From Thermodesulfobacteriota bacterium (lineage in GTDB: Bacteria > Thermosulfidibacterota > Thermosulfidibacteria > Thermosulfidibacterales > B14-G1), in the NCBI GenBank assembly GCA_024274915.1, contig JAJSAC010000028.1, positions 1 to 39,766 on the forward strand: a stretch of 39,766 bases of DNA. Reading direction: 5' to 3'. Below, piece after piece: positions 1 to 7,835 of this stretch; position 1 is the stretch's first letter, and each line of letters starts with the position of its first letter. The translations under genes were made by a program, and so were the position numbers. The notes below the pieces were generated by a model. It saw only the letters and a list, made by a program, of their open reading frames with translations, ran no database searches and had not been told where the DNA came from.

Positions 1-2
1 AT

Positions 3-116
3 GCCATAGCAGACGGGATAATGGCTCTTTTGACAAAGCATCCGGGGAAAGTGATAGGGAGGGGGGACAGAGAGAAGGATCTGCAGCTCACATTGGGGTT
101 GGTTCCAGGAGGCTGA
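3..116 (+). CDS. Possible 3' end of a truncated gene, unknown product
   Basis: Frame 3 is open from the window edge to a TGA at 114-116 and gives about 37 residues ending GLVPGG. The codons are mostly G/C- or A-ending and look gene-like, and no other frame stays open as convincingly. I do not recognise the family. It could be the C-terminus of a gene starting outside the window or a decayed remnant, since the following 700 bp hold only repeats and a possible IS end. Chance openness cannot be excluded over so short a span. Confidence 0.3.
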   Translation, partial: AIADGIMALLTKHPGKVIGRGDREKDLQLTLGLVPGG

Positions 117-194
117 AAAACTGGGGGAACTCCTGGTCCTGATCCGCTTTTCACCTCCAATTAAAGGTGCTATATATTCTATTTTGTTAGAATC

Positions 195-405
195 CGTTCG
201 AGTTATTCAGCTCAACTCGAGCGTTTCCAGCGCGCTTCAGCGTGCTGGAAACATATCACATGTTTCTGCGTCCTTGACAGAGCTATCCCATATCCCGCCA
301 TCTCCGTCAAGAGTAGAATTGAGGTATATTACCGATGGAAGCCCCATTAATATCTCACCGCAGCAGTATATTGATCGAGATGTCAATGTCACACTGCTGC
401 GGTGA
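195..405. repeat. Cluster of four consecutive inverted repeats (structured block)
   Basis: Four potential stems follow one another. H1 pairs 195-204 with 214-223 (10 bp, one G.U). H2 pairs 223-236 with 239-252 (14 bp, one G.U, almost a pure palindrome). H3 pairs 273-282 with 302-311 (10 bp, one mismatch). H4 pairs 355-367 with 393-405 (13 bp, perfect), with an inner 5-bp stem, 370-374 with 382-386. None is followed by a T-run, so they are not ordinary terminators. A 73-codon frame with a TTG start at 184 spans the block, but it resembles nothing I know. The density suggests a structured RNA or a DNA element acting as folded single strand, such as a mobile-element end. No reverse transcriptase or transposase gene accompanies it here. 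Confidence 0.6.
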
Positions 406-523
406 AAATCAGGGGATAAAGGGAAAAAGGAAGGACCCACGGCTACCAGACATCCTGTCAAACAACATGCCTATTTCGAATAGCGATCCACTCTGATACA
501 AAGGCTACAGAATGCCTGCTCCA

Positions 524-592
524 GTTGAAACTCCCCAGTGATTCCAGTTCAAAGTCCCCACTGATTCCGGTGGAAAGTATCCAATTTTGTCT
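524..592 (-). mobile_element. Possible solo end of an IS21-family element (three tandem ~23-bp repeats)
   Basis: Three units with exact 23-bp periodicity lie at 524-546, 547-569 and 570-592. The first two match at most positions (GTTxAAAxTCCCCAxTGATTCC) and the third is diverged. Read on the minus strand the pattern is GGAATCAnTGGGGA..TTGAAC, repeated. This resembles the multiple terminal repeats at the ends of IS21-family elements (istA/istB), which I recall from the family rather than from any search. No istA or istB is present, so at most this is a left-over end. The surrounding 406-523 and 593-760 hold no supportable gene. On the minus strand 665-745 is a low-complexity AGG-rich run. Confidence 0.4.
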
Positions 593-760
593 GGGTTCTG
601 GAACGGGTGGGGACCTTGGCTGGAATAGGCACCCCCAAAAAAACAATTTCTTCGCCACCCCGCTCCTCTACTGAAGCTGAAACCTAAGCCCATGGCTAAT
701 GCCTGTGCCTTTATTTTTACCTCCACCTCTACCTTAGCCTCAGCTTTTTTATTTTAACCC

Positions 761-793
761 TTGACCTTGGACCTAAGTCTAAGGTCCTATGTT
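761..793 (+). promoter_or_regulatory. MerR-type promoter and operator of the copper operon
   Basis: A near-perfect dyad, GACCTTGGAC at 763-772 and GTCTAAGGTC at 777-786 with a 4-bp centre, sits in the spacer after a -35-like TTGACC at 761-766. A -10-like TATGTT lies at 788-793. The -35/-10 spacing is therefore long (about 19-21 bp), the hallmark of promoters that MerR-family activators open by twisting the DNA. The ACCTT..AAGGT half-sites are like those of copper (CueR) and related heavy-metal operators. It lies 40 bp ahead of the merR start and presumably drives all four genes to 4293, giving autoregulation. Confidence 0.75.
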
Positions 794-831
794 TAAGAAG
801 CAACCAAAAACCGAAAGGAAGGAGAGAACCC

Positions 832-1278
832 ATGAAAGGAATGACCATAGGAAGGATAGCTGAGGAGGCCAGGGTGAGCCGGGATACGGTGAGGTACTAC
901 GAAAGGCTGGGCCTCATAGAGCCCCTGGCCCGGACCCATTCCAACTACCGCCTATATTCTGAAGAGGAGATAGAGCGTCTGAAGTTCATAAAAAGGGCCC
1001 AGAACCTGGGGTTCTCCCTCAGTGAGATAAAGAAGCTACTCCGCCTCCAGGAAAACCCCAACACCACCAAGGCCGAGATCAAGGCCTTCACCGAGGCCAA
1101 GATCAGGGACGTCAAGAAGAAGATCCTGGAACTCACCCGCATCCTCCAAGCCCTAGAACACCTGGCCCACCAGTGCGACGGCCACGGTCCCATAGACGAG
1201 TGCCCCATACTGGAGGCTTTGAGGGAAGACCACTGTCATCCTCTGGAAATAGAGGCAACCCAAGGAGGTGAAAAATGA
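832..1278 (+). CDS. MerR-family heavy-metal-responsive transcriptional regulator (CueR-like)
   Basis: A 148-residue MerR regulator. The N-terminal winged helix-turn-helix covers about residues 4-73 (TIGRIAEEARVSRDTVRYYE, then NYRLYSEEEIERL) and is followed by the dimerisation helix. The metal loop holds C115 and C124 (a C-x8-C spacing ending in CPIL), with an extra C135. At the position where MerR and ZntR carry a third cysteine at the start of the dimer helix (about residue 80) there is none. Monovalent-metal sensors such as CueR also lack it, which with the neighbouring Cu-type ATPase suggests Cu(I), but the x8 loop is longer than the usual CueR loop. ATG at 832 follows a good GGAAGGAG. The stop overlaps the next start in ATGA, so the genes are translationally coupled. 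Confidence 0.9.
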   Translation: MKGMTIGRIAEEARVSRDTVRYYERLGLIEPLARTHSNYRLYSEEEIERLKFIKRAQNLGFSLSEIKKLLRLQENPNTTKAEIKAFTEAKIRDVKKKILELTRILQALEHLAHQCDGHGPIDECPILEALREDHCHPLEIEATQGGEK

Positions 1279-1604
1279 TGACCCTAAGCACCCTTCTCAT
1301 ACTACTGCTCATTGGAGGCTTCTTCTTCCTCATGATGCGGGGCAGTGGCAGCGGTTGTTGCGGGGGAGGCCACAACCACGGAGGACATGGCAAGAAGTCC
1401 CCTGACAATCCCCACAGCCATCATGATGGAAAAGAAGCTTCAGGCCCAGCGAGATCGGCGAAAGATCCCGTGTGTGGCATGGAGGTGACGGTAGGGAAAA
1501 ACAACCCCGAGAGCAGGTACCAAGGGAGAGAGTTCTACTTCTGCTCGGAGCACTGCAGAGAGGCTTTCGAGCGGGACCCTGACCGATTTCTCCCATCAAA
1601 CTGA
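1275..1604 (+). CDS. Membrane-anchored YHS-domain metal-binding protein
   Basis: A 109-residue protein. Residues about 4-21 form one hydrophobic membrane anchor. A Cys/Gly/His-rich linker follows (CCGGGHNHGGHGKK and PHSHH). The C-terminal YHS domain runs from about residue 63: DPVCGM, then YFCSEHCREAFERDPDRF. YHS domains bind metals through these Cys residues and are often fused to Cu-exporting ATPases. The next gene carries its own copy, so this protein may pass Cu to the pump or buffer it at the membrane. The start at 1275 overlaps the merR stop by 4 nt behind a perfect AAGGAGGTGA. The product has no established name. The domain call is firm and the transfer role is inference. Confidence 0.85.
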   Translation: MMTLSTLLILLLIGGFFFLMMRGSGSGCCGGGHNHGGHGKKSPDNPHSHHDGKEASGPARSAKDPVCGMEVTVGKNNPESRYQGREFYFCSEHCREAFERDPDRFLPSN

Positions 1605-1666
1605 CGAACACCGCCTGGTCTTCATAATGGAATATAAAAGAGCAGAGTACAAAGGAGGCAATCCAA

Positions 1667-4036
1667 ATGGAACACAAACATCACAAGCATAACCATAATC
1701 ACAACCACGAAACCAGTAGGGCTAAGTATGTGGATCCCGTGTGTGGCATGGCTACAGAGAAGTCCGGGGATTTCATCCAGCACAAACATGGAGGCAAAAC
1801 CTACTACTTCTGTAGTCCCCATTGCCTGGAGAAATTCAAGAAAGACCCCGACTCTTACGCCGAGGCCGAATCCGAACCAGAACCACCGGAGCAAAGGGAA
1901 AAGGGCAAGGGCCAAAAGTACACCTGCCCCATGCACCCGGAGGTAGTACAAGACGGGCCTGGTAACTGTCCAAAATGCGGCATGGCCCTGGAGCCCCTCA
2001 TAGTCTCCCTGACGGAAGAGGAAGACGATTCCGAATATAAGGACATGCGCAGACGATTCATTGTGAGCACCATCCTTACCACCCCCCTGCTGATCATTGC
2101 CATGCGAGAGTTCCTACCTGGCGGACGACTGCTGGAGAACCTGGTCACTGCCAAGACCTACGAGTGGATAGAAGTACTGTTGGCAACTCCCGTGGTTCTC
2201 TGGGGCGGTTGGCCTTTCTTCGTTCGTGGGGTACAATCCGTTATCAACAAGAGCCTCAACATGTTCACCCTCATTGGGCTCGGCGTTTCAGTCGCCTATG
2301 TTTACAGTCTAATCGCGGTATTCTTCCCCCAAATCTTTCCTGAGACCATGCGGACAGCGGGAGGGGCAGTAGATGTCTACTTCGAGGCTGCCGCTGTGAT
2401 CGTTACCCTCATTCTCCTCGGTCAAGTCATGGAACTCAGAGCCCGAAGCCGCACAGGCGCCGCCATTAAAGCACTTCTGGGCCTTGCGCCCAAGACTGCC
2501 CGAAAGATCAACGAGGACGGCACAGAAGTTGATATCCCCTTGGAACACGTCCAAGTGGGAGACGTGTTAAGGGTCCGACCCGGAGAAAAGATCCCCGTTG
2601 ACGGGGTGGTCCTGGAAGGAATCAGCTCAGTGGACGAATCCATGATATCGGGAGAGCCTATGCCCGTGCTCAAAGAACCAGGGGCTAAACTGATCGGTGC
2701 TACAGTCAACACCACAGGAGCCCTGGTCATGCGAGCCGAAAAGGTTGGCAGCGACACCCTCCTCGCTCGGATCGTACAGATGGTGGCCGAGGCCCAGCGC
2801 AGTAGAGCACCTATCCAGAAATTGGCCGATCTAGTGGCCGGCTATTTCGTACCTGCAGTTATAGGTATAGCCATACTGGCTTTCATAATATGGTACACCT
2901 TCGGCCCAGAGCCCCGCCTGGCCCACGGATTGATTGTGGCGGTTTCTGTCCTGATCATCGCCTGCCCTTGTGCCCTCGGGCTCGCTACACCCATGTCCAT
3001 CATGGTGGCCACTGGTAAAGGCGCCACCATGGGCGTTCTCTTTAAAAACGCTGAGGCCATTGAAACCATGCGTAAAATCGAGACCTTGGTGGTAGACAAA
3101 ACCGGTACCCTCACCGAGGGGAAACCAAAACTGACCGGGGTAGTAACGGCAGATAATGTTGACGAAAAGCAGCTCCTCACCATGGCTGCCAGCCTGGAGA
3201 AGAACAGCGAACATCCCTTGGCCGCTGCTATTGTGGAAGGGGCTTTAGCCCGGGGGGCATCTCCCGTTGAACCCAAAAACTTCGACTCTCACACAGGTAA
3301 GGGAGTCTCTGGCACCGTCAATGGCAAGAAAGTGATCCTAGGCAACCTGAAGCTCATGGAAGACTTCAAAATAGACATAAGCAACCTGGCCGACAGGGCC
3401 GAGGAAATGAGCAAAGAGGGACAGACCGTCATGTTCGTGGCGGTTGAAGGGCAAGCCTCTGGTCTCCTGGCCGTTTCTGACCCCATCAAGGAGAGCACGC
3501 CCGGAGCCATCAAGGCCTTGCACGCTGAGGGCATCCGCATTGTGATGCTGACTGGAGATAATCGGGCAACAGCCGAGGCTGTGGCTTCCAGGCTCGACAT
3601 TGATGAAGTGGTGGCCGAGGTCTTACCCGATGAGAAAGCGGCCGTGGTAAAAAAATTCCAGGACGAAGGACGGATGGTAGCCATGGCAGGAGACGGCATC
3701 AACGACGCCCCAGCCCTAGCTCAGGCCCATGTAGGCATTGCCATGGGTACCGGTACCGACGTAGCCATGGAAAGTGCCAGCGTCACCTTAGTGAAAGGTG
3801 ACCTCTCCGGCATCGTTAGGGCCCGGAAATTGAGTCGAGCCACCATGCGCAACATCAAGCAGAATCTGTTCTTTGCCTTCATTTACAACTCCCTAGGCGT
3901 ACCGGTGGCGGCAGGAGTATTGTACCCCATCTTCGGTATCCTCCTCTCCCCTGTCATCGCTGCTGCAGCTATGAGTGCAAGCTCGGTCTCAGTGGTCACC
4001 AACGCACTGAGACTACGCAAGTTGAACGTAGACTAA
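1667..4036 (+). CDS. copA: Cu(I)-exporting P1B-type ATPase with N-terminal YHS and heavy-metal-binding domains
   Basis: A 789-residue heavy-metal ATPase of the inner membrane that drives Cu(I) out of the cytoplasm with ATP. The N-terminus has a His-rich leader ([15 protein letters not shown]), a YHS domain (DPVCGM..YFCSPHC) and a [15 protein letters not shown] heavy-metal-binding module in place of the classical HMA (CxxC) domains. Next come the transmembrane helices, a SGEPMPV actuator motif, CPC at 433-435 in the transport site, the phosphorylated D477 in DKTGTLT, the HP motif (SEHPLAAAI) and [10 protein letters not shown] in FIYNSLG and M-SS in [12 protein letters not shown] near the end are P1B-1 (Cu/Ag) signatures. 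It has a good AAAGGAGG and is the third gene of the merR operon. Ag(I) is also a plausible substrate. Confidence 0.95.
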   Translation: MEHKHHKHNHNHNHETSRAKYVDPVCGMATEKSGDFIQHKHGGKTYYFCSPHCLEKFKKDPDSYAEAESEPEPPEQREKGKGQKYTCPMHPEVVQDGPGNCPKCGMALEPLIVSLTEEEDDSEYKDMRRRFIVSTILTTPLLIIAMREFLPGGRLLENLVTAKTYEWIEVLLATPVVLWGGWPFFVRGVQSVINKSLNMFTLIGLGVSVAYVYSLIAVFFPQIFPETMRTAGGAVDVYFEAAAVIVTLILLGQVMELRARSRTGAAIKALLGLAPKTARKINEDGTEVDIPLEHVQVGDVLRVRPGEKIPVDGVVLEGISSVDESMISGEPMPVLKEPGAKLIGATVNTTGALVMRAEKVGSDTLLARIVQMVAEAQRSRAPIQKLADLVAGYFVPAVIGIAILAFIIWYTFGPEPRLAHGLIVAVSVLIIACPCALGLATPMSIMVATGKGATMGVLFKNAEAIETMRKIETLVVDKTGTLTEGKPKLTGVVTADNVDEKQLLTMAASLEKNSEHPLAAAIVEGALARGASPVEPKNFDSHTGKGVSGTVNGKKVILGNLKLMEDFKIDISNLADRAEEMSKEGQTVMFVAVEGQASGLLAVSDPIKESTPGAIKALHAEGIRIVMLTGDNRATAEAVASRLDIDEVVAEVLPDEKAAVVKKFQDEGRMVAMAGDGINDAPALAQAHVGIAMGTGTDVAMESASVTLVKGDLSGIVRARKLSRATMRNIKQNLFFAFIYNSLGVPVAAGVLYPIFGILLSPVIAAAAMSASSVSVVTNALRLRKLNVD

Positions 4037-4050
4037 AAAGGAGGTAACGC

Positions 4051-4293
4051 ATGATGCATATGTTCAGTGAATACGGGCTAGGCATGGGCCTCTTGGGTGT
4101 GATCTTTATGATCTTATTCTGGGTGCTCATCATCACGGGAGGATTCTACCTCATAAAACTCCTCGTGGGTACGTCGAGTAATACCAGCTCGCTCCCCAAG
4201 GAGACTGCCGAAGAGATCCTGAAAAAGCGCTACGCCCGGGGAGAGATCAACAAAGAAGAGTTCAGTAGGATGAAGAAGGAAATACAAAGCTGA
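4051..4293 (+). CDS. Small SHOCT-domain membrane protein
   Basis: An 80-residue protein with one strongly hydrophobic helix (about residues 12-40) and a C-terminal SHOCT motif (AEEILKKRYARGEINKEEF). SHOCT is a short oligomerisation or regulation module at the ends of many small membrane proteins. Such proteins are common beside copper ATPases, but their biochemical role is not settled. It starts 14 nt after copA with a clear AAAGGAGGT Shine-Dalgarno and is the last gene of the operon. The 63 bp between it and the convergent ATPase gene hold a 7-bp inverted repeat (4320-4337) without a T-tract. Confidence 0.8.
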   Translation: MMHMFSEYGLGMGLLGVIFMILFWVLIITGGFYLIKLLVGTSSNTSSLPKETAEEILKKRYARGEINKEEFSRMKKEIQS

Positions 4294-4356
4294 AAATGGC
4301 AAGATTCCCCGGTGGGGTCCTTCATGATACCATGAAGAACTCCACACCCATTAAAA

Positions 4357-6333
4357 TCAGTTCCTCAGCACCCTCATAGAGTTGACTATGGCTATCAAGG
4401 CAACCCCTACATCGGCAAACACAGCCTCCCACATAGTCGCTATCCCCAAGGCCCCCATGGACAGGAACACCCCTTTGACCCCCAGGGCAAAACCGATGTT
4501 TTGCCAAACTATACTTCTGGTCCTCTTGGCAATTTTAACGGCCTCACAAAGCCTGGACGGCTCATCGGTCATTAGAACTATATCAGCAGCTTCTATGGCA
4601 GCGTCTGATCCCAATGCTCCCATGGCCACACCAATATCTGAACGAACCAATGCAGGAGCGTCGTTTATACCATCTCCAACGAATGCAACGAGATCGTTCA
4701 TCCTTCTTTTGTTCTCTATTAGCTCCTCAACTTTCTCAACCTTTTGCTGGGGCAACAACTCTGCATAAAACTCATCTAAACCAACTTTTACAGCGATTTC
4801 TTCTGCTGCTTTCTTGCTGTCACCTGTAAGCATAATCTGCTTTTTAACCCCCATATCTCTGAGTTTTCTGACTGCCGCAATAGCATCTTCCTTTATCTCG
4901 TCCGAAACAATAATGTATCCAATATGCTTGGAATCTACTACAACATGAACACCCGTTCCACCAATGTCACATGTACTATGTCTAATGTTCTCCCGGTGGA
5001 GCAACTTATCATTACCAACCAACACATAATGTCCTTTCACCTTAGCTCTTATGCCGTGTCCTGGAACTTCTTCATAATCTTCAATCAGGTTTTCTTCCAC
5101 TATCCCATCAAAAGCTTCAAGGATAGACTGAGCAATAGGATGGTTAGACTGGCTCTCTGCCAGGGCTGCAAACTTCAGGATTTCATCTTTGGAAAATCCG
5201 TTCAAAGAAACAATATCTGTGACCTTAAATACACCTTTCGTCAGAGTCCCTGTTTTATCCCATACTACAGTATGCAGGTTATTAAGTCCCTCCAGGTAAT
5301 TCGATCCCTTAACAAGGATTCCCCTTTTAGATGAAGCTCCAATTCCTCCAAAGAATCCTAAAGGAATAGAGATAACGAGAGCACAAGGGCAGGAAATCAC
5401 CAGAAATATTAGAGCCTTATATATCCACTCTGAAAGGGTTTCTTGGTGGGCAAACATAGGAGTAAACACCGAAATGTGATAGAGTATCACTGGCACTACC
5501 GCGAGAAGAATGGCCCCAAAAACAACTGCTGGAGTATAATATCTTGCGAACTTAGTGATAAACTTCTCGGTAGGTGCCTTTTTAGTCGCTGCGTTTTCCA
5601 CCAAGTCCAGTATCTTAGACACTGTGGATTCACTAAATCTCTTAGTCACCCGAACGGTTAGAAGTCCCGTCTCATTTATCATTCCCGAAAGGACTTCATC
5701 TCCTGTCGTCACTCTTCTAGGCACGGGTTCTCCTGTCAAAGCCGCCGTATCAACCAGTGAAACACCATCCAGAATAACCCCATCCAGAGGAACTCTTTCG
5801 CCAGGTCTTACTATGATTATATCACCAACGTTAACCTCATTAGGATCCACCGTTTCTACTTCATTATTTATTCTTAAGTTCGCATAGTCGGGTCTTATCT
5901 CAATCAGAGATTTGATGGATCTTCGAGACCGATCTACTGCCATATCCTGAAGCAGCTCACCCACCTTGAAAAACAACATCACAGCCACTGCTTCAGGGAA
6001 TTTCCTAATAGCAAATGCACCGGACGTAGCCACGGTCAAGAGAAAGTTCTCATCGAAAACCTGTCCTCGAAACAGGTTCCTAATAGCCTTCCAGACGATA
6101 TCTCCTGCGATGATAAAATAACTTAGTAAAAATAAAGAAAGCTCCAACCAGAAGGGCAAACTTAACACAAGCACACCAGCGTATATAAAAGCACCTGAAC
6201 ATATTCTTATGAGCTCTCTCTTTATACCAGTTCCCTCTCCATCCTCTATTCCACAGGCATCTTTACAGACCTGTGGATTATCCAAATTACAACTGGAAAT
6301 CGACTTGTCTGGCACATTACCTTCTTTCTTCAT
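4357..6333 (-). CDS. Zn/Cd/Pb-type heavy-metal P1B-2 ATPase (ZntA/CadA-like)
   Basis: A 658-residue inner-membrane metal-exporting ATPase. It has an actuator with LTGEPVP, CPC at 315-317 (SCPCALVIS), the phosphorylated D359 in DKTGTLT, an SNHPIAQSI HP motif, GDGINDAP, and a last helix pair with GVKG and FADVG. The Lys and Asp there are typical of divalent-metal (P1B-2) pumps. There is no N-terminal HMA domain. Instead a short tail carries three cysteines (SCNLDNPQVCKDACG) that may bind metal. ATG at 6333 is preferred over the in-frame TTG at 6336. It overlaps the upstream DUF59 gene by 17 nt. Base composition is lower in GC than its neighbours, suggesting later acquisition. It is convergent to the copper operon. 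Confidence 0.92.
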   Translation of the reverse strand: MKKEGNVPDKSISSCNLDNPQVCKDACGIEDGEGTGIKRELIRICSGAFIYAGVLVLSLPFWLELSLFLLSYFIIAGDIVWKAIRNLFRGQVFDENFLLTVATSGAFAIRKFPEAVAVMLFFKVGELLQDMAVDRSRRSIKSLIEIRPDYANLRINNEVETVDPNEVNVGDIIIVRPGERVPLDGVILDGVSLVDTAALTGEPVPRRVTTGDEVLSGMINETGLLTVRVTKRFSESTVSKILDLVENAATKKAPTEKFITKFARYYTPAVVFGAILLAVVPVILYHISVFTPMFAHQETLSEWIYKALIFLVISCPCALVISIPLGFFGGIGASSKRGILVKGSNYLEGLNNLHTVVWDKTGTLTKGVFKVTDIVSLNGFSKDEILKFAALAESQSNHPIAQSILEAFDGIVEENLIEDYEEVPGHGIRAKVKGHYVLVGNDKLLHRENIRHSTCDIGGTGVHVVVDSKHIGYIIVSDEIKEDAIAAVRKLRDMGVKKQIMLTGDSKKAAEEIAVKVGLDEFYAELLPQQKVEKVEELIENKRRMNDLVAFVGDGINDAPALVRSDIGVAMGALGSDAAIEAADIVLMTDEPSRLCEAVKIAKRTRSIVWQNIGFALGVKGVFLSMGALGIATMWEAVFADVGVALIAIVNSMRVLRN

Positions 6334-6610
6334 CAATAAATTCCACCCTCTTTATAGCAGGATAGCGCAAAAACTCCACAACCAAGGCATCAGTGATACC
6401 TTTCTGGACCAGCCAAGCAATGGGAACACACCCAGGACACGAAGGCATACGCCCCTTGAAGTCAATGTTGATCACCAGGGTGCCATCCTGCTCCCGGTAG
6501 TCTATGTGTCTCACTAAGGCCAGATCAAATAAGCTCTCCTCCGTCTCGGGATCCTTTAAGCGCTGGAGGATAGTTATAATCTCCTCTCTGGTGGGTAAAC
6601 CCTCCTTCAT
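6317..6610 (-). CDS. DUF59/MIP18-like small protein
   Basis: A 97-residue protein with the DUF59 (MIP18/PaaD-like) pattern: [29 protein letters not shown] at the N-terminus, then a central [14 protein letters not shown] segment with two cysteines. Relatives help insert or carry Fe-S clusters, and that is the most I would infer. ATG at 6608-6610 forms ATGA with the stop of the upstream aminopeptidase gene. A longer frame upstream lies inside that gene and is not used. The 3' end overlaps the ATPase start by 17 nt, so aminopeptidase, DUF59 protein and ATPase probably share a transcript. Confidence 0.75.
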   Translation of the reverse strand: MKEGLPTREEIITILQRLKDPETEESLFDLALVRHIDYREQDGTLVINIDFKGRMPSCPGCVPIAWLVQKGITDALVVEFLRYPAIKRVEFIDEERR

Positions 6611-7713
6611 AGTTCCCCCACAAACCTCCCACCTTTGTAAATGAGATTGCCGTCGGCGTATACCTCTCCCTGGACCATGCCCTTGATGAAGTCCCAATGG
6701 AGGCCCGATTTGTTGGTGCCCCCTGTCTCGGGATAGGCCGCCCCTGCAGCCATGTGGATGGTACCCCCGATCTTTTCGTCAAAGAGGATGTTCTTGGTGA
6801 AACGCTTAATACTTTCATTAAGACCAAAGGCGACCTCCCCCAGATACCGAGCCCCTTCATCGGTGTCCAGCATCTTGACGAGGAACTCCTCTCCCTTGTC
6901 GGCCCGGGCCTCCACGACCTTACCTTCTCTAAAGGTGAGGCGCACCCCATGAACCTCCACCCCCGAATAGCAGGCAGGATAGTCAAAGTAGATGCGCCCC
7001 CCCACGGACCCCTCCACGGGAGAGGTGAAGACCTCGCCGTCGGGCATATTACGCTTACCGTCACAGTTGATCCACCTGCGCCCCTCCACAGAAAGGGTGA
7101 GATCTGTCTCAGGGCCCACAAAGCGCAACTCCTTCACACCCTGGAGACGCTCCCTAATGGATTCCTGGCGAGCAGACACCTCCCGCCAATAGGCCACGGG
7201 GTCTTCCCGGTCCACCCCGCAGGCAGCAAAAAGAAACTCCTCATACTCCACAAGAGACATCTCGGCATCCTGGGCAAAGGCCTGAGTGGGATAAGGAGCC
7301 AGGACCCATCCAAACTCCCCCTTCATCTCCCGCTCGTCCAGGATGTCCCTGATCTCCCGCTGGGCCGCTCGGGCCTTGGCCATTCTGGCAGGGTCCACAT
7401 TGGTGAGTTCCCTGGTATTGGGCTCGCTCAAAAAGGCTATGAGACCGTTGATGGTCCTGGCCGTAACCCGGTCCATCTCGGAGATAAAGGTGAGCTGGGC
7501 ATCGGTGGCCAGGCTATAAAATAGAAAGTTCTGACCCTCAAAAGAAAGCCTCACCACGGGATGGGCGCCTGTACTCAGAACCTCTTTAAAGCAGGCTCTT
7601 ACCACTGGCTCCGCCAGGGTAGTGGCCCGGATCATCACCACATCCCCCTCCTTCACTCCCAGGGAATACTCCACCAACAGCCTGGCCAGACGATCTATCC
7701 TCACATCCTGCAT
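6607..7713 (-). CDS. Aminopeptidase, peptidase family M29 (AmpS/AmpT type)
   Basis: A 368-residue cytoplasmic metallo-aminopeptidase, full length for M29. It removes N-terminal residues from peptides with a two-metal centre. Residues matching the family's metal ligands and Tyr are E227 (in [14 protein letters not shown]), E293 (LGEVAFG), H320 and Y327 ([15 protein letters not shown]), H339 and D341 (LHWD). The ligand assignment is by motif, not structure. M29 enzymes are frequent in thermophiles. ATG at 7713 is preceded by GGAGGTGGAGTA. It is the first gene of a coupled set with the DUF59 gene and the ATPase. Downstream peptide turnover is the only role I can support. Confidence 0.92.
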   Translation of the reverse strand: MQDVRIDRLARLLVEYSLGVKEGDVVMIRATTLAEPVVRACFKEVLSTGAHPVVRLSFEGQNFLFYSLATDAQLTFISEMDRVTARTINGLIAFLSEPNTRELTNVDPARMAKARAAQREIRDILDEREMKGEFGWVLAPYPTQAFAQDAEMSLVEYEEFLFAACGVDREDPVAYWREVSARQESIRERLQGVKELRFVGPETDLTLSVEGRRWINCDGKRNMPDGEVFTSPVEGSVGGRIYFDYPACYSGVEVHGVRLTFREGKVVEARADKGEEFLVKMLDTDEGARYLGEVAFGLNESIKRFTKNILFDEKIGGTIHMAAGAAYPETGGTNKSGLHWDFIKGMVQGEVYADGNLIYKGGRFVGEL

Positions 7714-7744
7714 TACTCCACCTCCTTACGGGAATACTGGGGAT

Positions 7745-7772
7745 ACTATAGTAAATGGGTTAAAGGGTGAAT
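7745..7772 (-). promoter_or_regulatory. Candidate promoter for the aminopeptidase gene set
   Basis: On the minus strand ATTCAC (7772-7767) and TATAGT (7750-7745) are 16 bp apart, 32 bp before the start codon. The -10 is good and the -35 weak. The rest of 7714-7835 holds nothing else I can name beyond a TGGA-rich stretch and no clear terminator for the radical SAM gene upstream. Confidence 0.3.
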
Positions 7773-7835
7773 GAGTTATTTCCTTGTCATCCACCCACAC
7801 ATCCTTCCATCCATACTTCCACCCTCTCTGGAGGC

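Noticed and set aside
184-405. 73-codon frame over the inverted-repeat block
   Set aside because: It has a TTG start, no ribosome site and no recognisable family, and the stems explain the sequence better.
665-745. AGG-rich minus-strand run with AAGCTGA/TCAGCTT arms followed by T6 as a terminator
   Set aside because: The arms are separated by about 60 bases and imperfect, so it is better described as low-complexity sequence.
4320-4337. 7-bp inverted repeat between the convergent SHOCT and ATPase genes as a terminator
   Set aside because: The stem is short, AT-containing and has no T-tract on either strand.
6610-6697. N-terminal extension of the DUF59 gene
   Set aside because: The extension lies within the aminopeptidase gene in another frame, and the ATG at 6610 has coupled ATGA context.
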